DNA from: Betaproteobacteria bacterium
Lineage (GTDB): Bacteria; Pseudomonadota; Gammaproteobacteria; Burkholderiales; Usitatibacteraceae
Length of the DNA stretch: 64,000 nt
Assembly (NCBI GenBank): GCA_016790765.1
Contig: JAEUMZ010000069.1
Span: 1-64,000 of the forward strand
Reading direction: 5' to 3'
Below, piece by piece: positions 22,669 to 29,504 of the stretch; the first letter of the stretch is position 1; every line of letters begins with the position of its first letter. The position numbers were made by a program, and so were the translations under genes. The notes below the pieces were generated by a model that saw nothing but the letters and a program-made list of their open reading frames with translations, was not told where the DNA came from and did no database searches.

Positions 22669-25424
22669 GGGTCCTCAAGTGGAGGATCGCCGTGCTGGTG
22701 GCAATGGCCACCGCGGTGGGCGTACCGCTTGCGGGCGCGACCTCGTTCGCTCGGCTGGACACCTCCGACTGCGACCGGAAGGAAACTTCCCGCGTGCTCA
22801 AAGTGGAGCCCGAAGGGGCAACGCTTGCGGCGGAGGCCATTTGGGTGGATGAGCGGCGCTTGATGTGGGCAGGTGCCAAAGCGGGCCGCGTGTGGCTGCT
22901 GGTGACGGACGATGCCGGTGTCACACTCGCGCCGGGATCGACACTGCCCGCAACTGTTGCGCAGTATTCACTCGCGCAGATCGACACTCCGCTGGAGGCA
23001 GACACGAAGCGCGCCGTGTCATTCATGGGCGACGGCCCTGTGTTTGCGCTTGGTGAAGTCGACAGGGTGGCACTCCGGGTGCTTCACAAGTCGCGCATGG
23101 CTGTTGTGGAGCTTGACGCTGAAGGCAAGATCAAGCGCGCAACGCGGATTCAGGCAGCGAGAGCGCTTGACGCGCTTTACGCGCATGGCAAGCGGTCCGC
23201 GGAACTGGGGGTGGTAAAGGAAAACGGACGCGTATACGTTCGACTCTGGGCGCCCACGGCGCAACGCGTTGGGTTGTGCCTCTATCGGGATCCAGCTTCG
23301 AGCGCGCTCCGCGAGCTGGACATGACTGAAAGCGCAGAGTCGGGCGTTTGGCAGGTGTCACTTCGCGATGAAGCGCGACGGTCCTACTACACCTACCTCG
23401 TCGACGTCTGGGTCCCCGGCGTCGGCCTGGTGCGCAATCGTGTGACCGACCCGTACTCGATCAGCCTGTCCGCCAACTCCAAGCGCAGCCTCGTGGCCAC
23501 GCTCGATGATCCGGACTTGATGCCGCCCGGCTGGAAAAGCACGCCGCGCCGGCCGGCATTGGCCGCACAAACCGACCTGGTCGCCTACGAATTGCACTTG
23601 CGCGACTTCTCGATGAGCGATGCGAGCGTTCCGTCCGCGCATCGCGGGAAGTATCTGGCCTTCATGCACGCGAAGTCGAACGGCATGCAGCACCTCGGCA
23701 AACTTGCACGCGCGGGCGTGACCGACGTGCATTTGCTGCCCGTGTTTGACATCGCCACCATCGACGAAACGAATTGCACCACAGCGGTCTTCAAAGGCGG
23801 TGCGACGGATACGGCGCAGCGCGACGGGCTGGCAAGGACCAAGGCCAACGACTGCTACAACTGGGGCTACGACCCCTTCCACTACACTGCGCCGGAGGGA
23901 GGCTACGCGACCAACGCCCACGACGGCGCGGTGCGCGTGCGCGAGTTCCGCCAAGTGGTGATGGCCTTGAACAAGCTCGGCCTGCGCGTGGGCATGGATG
24001 TGGTCTACAACCATACCGCCGCATCCGGCCAGGCAGAGAAGTCGGTCCTCGACCGTATCGTGCCCGGCTATTACCACCGGTTGAATGCCAAGGGCGAGAT
24101 CGAGCGCTCGACCTGTTGCGAGAACACTGCGACCGAACACCGCATGATGGAAAAGTTGATGAGCGATTCGGTGCTGGCGTGGGCCAAGCACTACCGTATC
24201 GATTCCTTCCGCTTCGATCTGATGGGCCACCAGCCGCGCGACGCGATGGAGCGCTTGCGCGATCGCCTGAAACGCGAGTTGGGGCGCGAGGTTCCCCTGA
24301 TCGGCGAAGGCTGGAACTTTGGCGAAATCGCCGACGGCAAGCGTTTCGTGCAAGCCTCGCAGTTGTCGTTGCCGGGCACGGGCATCGCCACCTTCAGCGA
24401 CCGGGCACGCGACGCGGCGCGCGGCGGGGGCCACGCCGATTCGGGCGCGAATCTGGTGGCGTTGCAGGGCTATCTCAACGGCTTGTCGCTGGATCCGAAC
24501 GCAATGAACACCGGGCGTGATCAACGCGAGGCCCTGCTCAAGTCGAGCGATCTGTTGCGCGTGGGGCTGCTCGGATCCGTCGCCACATTGCCCCTCACGG
24601 ACCATCGCGGCGAGAAGAAACAGCTTTCAAAGATCGATTACAACGGCCAGCCCGCGGGCTACGTGGCCGAGCCGGGCGAAGTGGTGAACTACGTCGAGAA
24701 CCACGACAACCAGACCTTGTTCGACATCAACGCGCTGCGATTGCCGCGCGGAACATCGAGGGAGGATCGGGCGCGCATGCAGGTTCTGGGCGGTGCGTTC
24801 ACCCTGTTCAGCCAGGGCGTTGCGTACGTGCACGCGGGTATCGAAATCCTGAGAAGCAAATCGCTCGACCGCAACAGCTACGACTCCGGCGACCACTTCA
24901 ATCGCATCGATTGGACCTACAACGCCAACAACTTTGCGCAGGGTCTGCCGCCGGTCGAAGGCGATGCGGCGAAAGACGACCCCATCCTTGCCGAAGTCTT
25001 GAACGATCCGCGCATCACACCCACGAAAAAAGAAATCCTCTGGACGCGCGATGCGTTCCTGGATCTCTTGCGCGTTCGTGCCAGTTCCACGCTCTTCCGT
25101 TTGCGTACCGCGAAGGACATCGAACAACGCGTCACCGTGCTCAACACCGGGCCGGACCAGGTGCCCGGCTTGCTCGCGGCCTTGATCGACGGGACGGGTT
25201 ACGCCGGTGCGAGTTTCACCAGGGTTGCGTATTTCATCAATGCCGCGCCGCAGTCGGTGACACTCCAGGCGCCCCAAGCCGCCGGCGCCAGTTTCGAGCT
25301 GCATCCCGTGCACCGCGCGCGCGGCGCTGCGGATGTGCGCGTGCAACGCAACGCCAGGTTCGATGCGCAGCGCGGCGCATTCCGCATCCCGGCGCGCAGT
25401 GCCGTGGTGTTCGTCGTGCGCTGA
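22665..25424 (+). CDS. pulA: Exported pullulanase (GH13 type I)
   Basis: 919 residues from ATG 22665, overlapping the malQ stop by four bases. The first 25 residues form a signal peptide ending at Ala-Gly-Ala. A CBM48 (VYVRLWAPTAQRV) precedes the GH13 barrel, which has the pullulanase signature YNWGYDPFHY, nucleophile Asp518 in FRFDLMGH, acid Glu548 in IGEGWNFGE and ENHDNQTLFD, followed by a C-terminal domain like that of bacterial pullulanases. It should cleave alpha-1,6 bonds of pullulan or branched dextrins outside the cytoplasm. It is odd as the last gene of an operon of four cytosolic enzymes. A repeat copy with hairpin structure follows the stop. Confidence 0.94.
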   Translation: MRVLKWRIAVLVAMATAVGVPLAGATSFARLDTSDCDRKETSRVLKVEPEGATLAAEAIWVDERRLMWAGAKAGRVWLLVTDDAGVTLAPGSTLPATVAQYSLAQIDTPLEADTKRAVSFMGDGPVFALGEVDRVALRVLHKSRMAVVELDAEGKIKRATRIQAARALDALYAHGKRSAELGVVKENGRVYVRLWAPTAQRVGLCLYRDPASSALRELDMTESAESGVWQVSLRDEARRSYYTYLVDVWVPGVGLVRNRVTDPYSISLSANSKRSLVATLDDPDLMPPGWKSTPRRPALAAQTDLVAYELHLRDFSMSDASVPSAHRGKYLAFMHAKSNGMQHLGKLARAGVTDVHLLPVFDIATIDETNCTTAVFKGGATDTAQRDGLARTKANDCYNWGYDPFHYTAPEGGYATNAHDGAVRVREFRQVVMALNKLGLRVGMDVVYNHTAASGQAEKSVLDRIVPGYYHRLNAKGEIERSTCCENTATEHRMMEKLMSDSVLAWAKHYRIDSFRFDLMGHQPRDAMERLRDRLKRELGREVPLIGEGWNFGEIADGKRFVQASQLSLPGTGIATFSDRARDAARGGGHADSGANLVALQGYLNGLSLDPNAMNTGRDQREALLKSSDLLRVGLLGSVATLPLTDHRGEKKQLSKIDYNGQPAGYVAEPGEVVNYVENHDNQTLFDINALRLPRGTSREDRARMQVLGGAFTLFSQGVAYVHAGIEILRSKSLDRNSYDSGDHFNRIDWTYNANNFAQGLPPVEGDAAKDDPILAEVLNDPRITPTKKEILWTRDAFLDLLRVRASSTLFRLRTAKDIEQRVTVLNTGPDQVPGLLAALIDGTGYAGASFTRVAYFINAAPQSVTLQAPQAAGASFELHPVHRARGAADVRVQRNARFDAQRGAFRIPARSAVVFVVR

Positions 25425-25444
25425 CGATTGCCGAGGCCGCGGCA

Positions 25445-25514
25445 GCAAAGTCAAGGACTGGCGCGGCGTTTGAAGCAAAAGCGGCCTGGAGGCCGCGCCA
25501 GGTGTGGAGTTTGC
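25445..25514. repeat. Dispersed palindromic repeat, copy B
   Basis: 70-bp imperfect palindrome bounded by GCAAAG and TTTGC, with inner arms CTGGCGCGGC and GCCGCGCCAG. It sits between the convergent pullulanase and glucokinase genes and could act as a bidirectional transcription stop, though there is no long T run. Confidence 0.8.
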
Positions 25515-25529
25515 CCTGCGGCTCGCGCG

Positions 25530-26522
25530 CTAATGGGCGGGGTCGGCGTGCGCGGCGTGTTGCATCAAGCCCATGAGGCCCGGATGCGGCGCGGTGATGA
25601 CCGCGGTGGCGATCGAGGACAGGTATTCGCGATAGCGGCCGTTGTTCTCGAAATGGGCGCGGAACGCTGACTGTGCAAAAAAGTCCCCCCACTGCGGAAC
25701 GATGCCGCCGGCAATGAACACGCCCCCGCGCGCGCCGAGGGTCAACGCCAGGTTGGCGGCCATGGTGCCCAGGAACCCGCAGAAAGTGTCGAGCGTGCGC
25801 TCCGCGAGCGGGTCGCTGCGCGCCGCGCCGCGCGTGCCGATGTCGGACGCGCTGAGCGACGCAGCCGGCTGGCCTTCGACGGCGGCCACGGCACGGTACA
25901 ACGCGGGCAGGCCAATCCCGGACACCAACTGCTCGGCCGAGACATGCCCGAGCTCACGCTGCGCTGCGGCAATCACCGCATGCTGCCATGCGGTGGCGCA
26001 GGGAATGGTCACATGCCCGCCCTCGCCGCACACGGTCTGCCACTGGTCAGGCTGGCCGCGGATCGGGACGATGCCCGCCACGCCCAGGCCGGTCCCGGGC
26101 CCCAATACGGCCATCGGCAGGCGCGCATCGGGAGGCACGCCGCCGATGATGGTGTATTCGGCGGGCGAGAGGTAGGGAAGCACGAGGGCGATCGCCTCGA
26201 AGTCGTTGAAGAGGTCGATGTGGTCAGCGCCGACGCTGCGCATGAAGGCGTTGGCCTCGAACACCCAGTGGCTGTTGGTGAGCTTGATCGGCCCGTCCGC
26301 GACCACGGTGGCAATGGCCACCGCCACCCGCACGGCGCGCTGCTGCCCAACATCCGCCAGGTACCGCTGCGCGGCCTGGACCGGCGTCTCGAAGTCTGCG
26401 CAACGATAGGCGCGGACCGACTGCAATCCGCCAGCGATGGAATCTGCCCAGCCAAAGCGCACGTGCGTGCCGCCGATATCGACGGCCAGGAGGGGAAAAG
26501 GGGCTGGGTGAACGTGCTGCAC
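25530..26522 (-). CDS. glk: Glucokinase
   Basis: 330 residues from a GTG at 26520-26522. The phosphate-binding motif DIGGTHVRFG (from residue 15), catalytic Asp in FNDFEAIAL, second phosphate loop GPGTGLGVAGIV and CGEGGHVT are all intact, so this should be an active ATP-dependent glucokinase of the proteobacterial Glk family. It phosphorylates the glucose released by MalQ and the amylases. Two HexR-like boxes lie upstream (36 and 132 bp before the start), one placed over the likely transcription start. Compare with the glucokinase domain of the fusion at 27670, whose first phosphate loop is altered. Confidence 0.94.
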   Translation of the reverse strand: MQHVHPAPFPLLAVDIGGTHVRFGWADSIAGGLQSVRAYRCADFETPVQAAQRYLADVGQQRAVRVAVAIATVVADGPIKLTNSHWVFEANAFMRSVGADHIDLFNDFEAIALVLPYLSPAEYTIIGGVPPDARLPMAVLGPGTGLGVAGIVPIRGQPDQWQTVCGEGGHVTIPCATAWQHAVIAAAQRELGHVSAEQLVSGIGLPALYRAVAAVEGQPAASLSASDIGTRGAARSDPLAERTLDTFCGFLGTMAANLALTLGARGGVFIAGGIVPQWGDFFAQSAFRAHFENNGRYREYLSSIATAVITAPHPGLMGLMQHAAHADPAH

Positions 26523-26557
26523 GGATAGAAAGGCCGGTGGAGTGGGAAATCCAGAAA

Positions 26558-26572
26558 AGTAGCAAAACTACA
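26558..26572. promoter_or_regulatory. HexR-like operator, copy 2 (glk)
   Basis: AGTAG-CAAAA-CTACA, one mismatch from the perfect inverted repeat of copies 1 and 3. A -10-like TAGAAT (minus strand, 26577-26582) ends four bases upstream of it, so a repressor here would cover the glk transcription start. Confidence 0.7.
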
Positions 26573-26653
26573 TGAAATTCTACGGAACATTCCCGCCAAA
26601 GGCCAGCATCTTTTGAATGAATAGAGGGAGAAACTGCACCCTCGATACACAGT

Positions 26654-26668
26654 TGTAGCTCGACTACA
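26654..26668. promoter_or_regulatory. HexR-like operator, copy 3 (glk upstream)
   Basis: Perfect TGTAG-CTCGA-CTACA, 81 bp upstream of copy 2 between the aldo/keto reductase stop and glk. Two spaced sites could allow looping or cooperative repression. Confidence 0.7.
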
Positions 26669-26680
26669 GCCGGGACTCCG

Positions 26681-27580
26681 TCACGGAAGGCCGCCGGGGA
26701 GGCCTGCTTCATAAATCCGGAACCATTGCGCGGCCTCCAACCGAAGGTCGGCAGCGAGGGCCAATTGCCGCAAGCGATCCGGGCGCCCGGTGCCCACGAT
26801 GGGGATGGGCCGGCAGGGATGGCGCAGGAGCCAGGCCACGGCGGTCGTCTCGATGCTGCAGCCGAGCTCCGCGCCCACGCGCGCGAGGGCATCCCGCACC
26901 GGGGAGGGCTCGTTGACCCGTCCGCTGCCGAGGGGCGACCACGCCATGGGTCGCATGCGCAAAGCCAGGCACTGGTCGATGACGGCATCGCGCAAGGGTG
27001 CGTGTTGCCAGGCCGACAGTTCGATCTGGTGGGTCACCAGCGGCATGGGCAGGCGCTGCGCCAGCAGGTCCACGGTGGAGGCCGAGTGATTCGAAAGCCC
27101 GAAGTGCAGGACTTTGCCCTGTGCATGCAAACGGACAAATGCCTCCGCAACGGCGTCCGGGTCCATCAGGGGATCGGGACGGTGCAGAAGCAGGACATCG
27201 AGGTGATCGGTCCCGAGGTTGGCCAGACTGCGATCCACCGACCGCAGGATGTGTTCCGGCGAGGTGTCGTAGACCTTGTGGTCGAGCGCCGGAATGGCCG
27301 CGTCGGGCGTGGTTCCCGGCAGGCGGATGCCGCACTTGGACACCAAGGTCATGCGTGCACGGCGTGCCGTCGATTCGCGCAACACATCGCCGAACAGGGT
27401 TTCGCAGCGCATGTCGCCGTAGATGTCGGCGTGGTCGAAACAGTCGATGCCCAGGTCCAGGCAGGCATCGATCCAGTTGCGCCGGTCGGCAAGGTCGCGG
27501 CCCCATTCGTGCATGCGCCAGCACCCGGCGGCCAACGCCGACACCCGCGGGCCCCCCTTGCAAAACGCTGATTTGTTCAT
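26681..27580 (-). CDS. Aldo/keto reductase (YdhF-like)
   Basis: 299 residues from ATG 27580; a GTG six codons upstream is an alternative. An aldo/keto reductase barrel is visible with the catalytic set Asp-Tyr in FDHADIYG, Lys in LVSKCG and His in LLLHRPDP. The C-terminal IVGTGRP cofactor loop resembles the NADPH-binding region of the family. It most resembles the YdhF/AKR11-12 type oxidoreductases, whose sugar or aldehyde substrates are poorly known. It is divergent from the glucokinase-HexR fusion gene and shares a HexR-like box with it, suggesting a role in sugar or aldehyde metabolism in the same regulon. Confidence 0.88.
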   Translation of the reverse strand: MNKSAFCKGGPRVSALAAGCWRMHEWGRDLADRRNWIDACLDLGIDCFDHADIYGDMRCETLFGDVLRESTARRARMTLVSKCGIRLPGTTPDAAIPALDHKVYDTSPEHILRSVDRSLANLGTDHLDVLLLHRPDPLMDPDAVAEAFVRLHAQGKVLHFGLSNHSASTVDLLAQRLPMPLVTHQIELSAWQHAPLRDAVIDQCLALRMRPMAWSPLGSGRVNEPSPVRDALARVGAELGCSIETTAVAWLLRHPCRPIPIVGTGRPDRLRQLALAADLRLEAAQWFRIYEAGLPGGLP

Positions 27581-27605
27581 CGCTCCATCGTCCGGCACTC
27601 ATCAA

Positions 27606-27620
27606 TGTAGTTAAACTACG
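27606..27620. promoter_or_regulatory. HexR-like operator, copy 4 (AKR / glk-hexR)
   Basis: TGTAG-TTAAA-CTACG in the short region between the two divergent genes, with a further half-site TTGTAG at 27629-27634. The location predicts autoregulation of the fusion gene and control of the aldo/keto reductase. Confidence 0.7.
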
Positions 27621-27640
27621 CAAATACATTGTAGCCAACC

Positions 27641-27656
27641 GCGCACCGCTGTGCGC
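27641..27656 (+). other. Hairpin abutting the ribosome-binding site of the fusion gene
   Basis: GCGCAC-CGCT-GTGCGC is a perfect 6-bp stem with a 4-nt loop that ends exactly where the AAAGGAG ribosome site (27657-27663) begins. It could tune translation or mRNA stability. Confidence 0.5.
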
Positions 27657-27669
27657 AAAGGAGCCAGAG

Positions 27670-29502
27670 ATGGCCTACGGCGATGGGGCACGGTTGCTGG
27701 CCGACGTCGGCAGCCTCTACGTCAGGTTTGCACTCGAGACCTCGCGCGGGGAGTTGGCGCGCCAGTCGATGGTGCGTTGCGCGGACTATGCGGATTTTGG
27801 AGGGGCGCTCAAGGGTTATATGCAATCCGTGAGCGACACCCTGGTGCGTCACGCGGCGGTCGCGATCAGCAATCCGGTCGAGGGCGACTTCGTCCGCATG
27901 ACCAATTACCACTGGCAGTTTTCCATCGAGCAAACGCGGCAGGATATTGGCCTGGACACGCTGGTGGTGGTCAATGATTTCACTGCGCTTGCGGCCGGAC
28001 TGCCGCACCTGAAGCCGGCGGAACTGCGCCAAGTGGGCGAAGGGGCGCCACGCGAGCGCAGCGTCATCGGCCTGTTGGGGGCGGGCACCGGGCTCGGCGT
28101 GTCGGCGCTGATCCCGGCCGACGACGGCTGGATTTCGCTGGGCTCCGAAGGGGGGCACGTGAGTTTTTCCCCCACCGATGCCCGCGAGGAACAGATCCTG
28201 GCATTTGCCCGCAGCCAGTTTCCGCATGTCTCCGCCGAGCGGCTGCTGTCGGGCAGCGGGATCGAGTTGATCTACCGGGCCCTTGGCCACGCGGCCAAGA
28301 AGGCCGTGGAGCCCCTGACCGCGCCGGAAATCACCGCGCGCGGCCTGGCGGGCCAATCGGACGAATGCACCGAGACGCTGGAGGTGTTTTGCGGCATGCT
28401 GGGTACGGCCGCCGCCAACCTCGCGGTCACCCTGGGCGCGTTTGGCGGGGTGTATATCGGCGGCTCCATCGTTCCCCGGCTGGGGCAGTGGTTCGATGCG
28501 TCGCCGTTCCGGCGGCGGTTCGAGTCCAAGGGCCGCTTTTCGAGCTACGTGGCGCAGATCCCGACCTACGTGATCACCGCCGAGCAAGCCACTTTCACCG
28601 GCCTGGCCGCGGTGCTCGATGCGCAGCTCAAGCGCCGGGGGCAGGGCCATTCGATGCTGGACCGCATCCTGCAGGCCCAGGCCGACCTGTCGCCCGCGGA
28701 GCGGCGCGTGGCCGACCTGGTGCTGGCGCGGCCGCGCTCGATTCTCAATGACCCGATCAGCGACATCGCCAAGGCGGCCGTGGTGAGCCAGCCCACCGTG
28801 GTGCGCTTTTGCCGCTCCCTCGGTTGTGAAGGGCTGTCGGACTTCAAGCTGCGACTGGCCTCCAGCCTCACCGGGACCATCCCCGTCACCCATACCAAGG
28901 TGACCGGCGAAGACAGCGCCGTCGAGCTGAGCGACAAGGTCCTCGGCAATACGGCCAGCGCGATCCTCCAGACGCGCGATGCACTGAATCGCGGCGCAAC
29001 CGATCGCGCCATCGACCTGCTGCTCGCCGCCCGCCGCATCGAATTCTTCGCCGTCGGCAACTACGGCATCGTGGCCGAGGACGCGCAGTACAAGTTCCTG
29101 CGGTTTGGCCTGCCGGCGAACGCGCGCACCGAACCGCGCCTGCAGCAGTTTGCGGCCGAGCAACTGGGCAGCGAGGACGTCGTGGTGGTGGTGTCGTCGA
29201 CCGGCCGCATCGCCGAGCTGAATGCCGCAATCGATGTCGCAATGGCGCGCGGTGCGCGAGTGATCGCCATCACCGCCAGCCAGTCACCGCTGGCCAAGCG
29301 CGCCAGTGTCACGATCGCCATCGACCACGCCGAGGACGTTGCGACGCAGGTGCCGATGATCAGCCGCGTGCTGTATTTGCTGGTCATCGACATCCTCGCC
29401 GTCGGCGTTGCCATGCGGACCGGTGGCTCGGCCGCCGTGCAGCCCGGGCCGGCAGACCGCGCACGGCGGCTGGCCGACATGGTGTCCCACAGCCAGGCCT
29501 GA
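27670..29502 (+). CDS. Glucokinase-HexR/RpiR fusion regulator
   Basis: 610 residues from ATG 27670, with AAAGGAG six bases upstream. Residues 1-325 are a glucokinase domain; about 329-610 are an RpiR-family regulator with an N-terminal helix-turn-helix (DIAKAAVVSQPTVVRFCRSLG) and a C-terminal SIS sugar-phosphate domain (VVVVVSSTGRIAELNAA). Such fusions are known in Burkholderia relatives, where the regulator part corresponds to HexR. The catalytic-Asp region (VVNDFTALAAG), second phosphate loop (LGAGTGLGVSAL) and EGGHVS are intact, but the first phosphate loop reads DVGSLYVRF instead of DxGGTxxRF. Kinase activity is therefore doubtful, and the domain may sense rather than convert glucose. Probably represses through the four TGTAG-N5-CTACA boxes. 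ppc starts 2 bp downstream. Confidence 0.93.
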   Translation: MAYGDGARLLADVGSLYVRFALETSRGELARQSMVRCADYADFGGALKGYMQSVSDTLVRHAAVAISNPVEGDFVRMTNYHWQFSIEQTRQDIGLDTLVVVNDFTALAAGLPHLKPAELRQVGEGAPRERSVIGLLGAGTGLGVSALIPADDGWISLGSEGGHVSFSPTDAREEQILAFARSQFPHVSAERLLSGSGIELIYRALGHAAKKAVEPLTAPEITARGLAGQSDECTETLEVFCGMLGTAAANLAVTLGAFGGVYIGGSIVPRLGQWFDASPFRRRFESKGRFSSYVAQIPTYVITAEQATFTGLAAVLDAQLKRRGQGHSMLDRILQAQADLSPAERRVADLVLARPRSILNDPISDIAKAAVVSQPTVVRFCRSLGCEGLSDFKLRLASSLTGTIPVTHTKVTGEDSAVELSDKVLGNTASAILQTRDALNRGATDRAIDLLLAARRIEFFAVGNYGIVAEDAQYKFLRFGLPANARTEPRLQQFAAEQLGSEDVVVVVSSTGRIAELNAAIDVAMARGARVIAITASQSPLAKRASVTIAIDHAEDVATQVPMISRVLYLLVIDILAVGVAMRTGGSAAVQPGPADRARRLADMVSHSQA

Positions 29503-29504
29503 TC

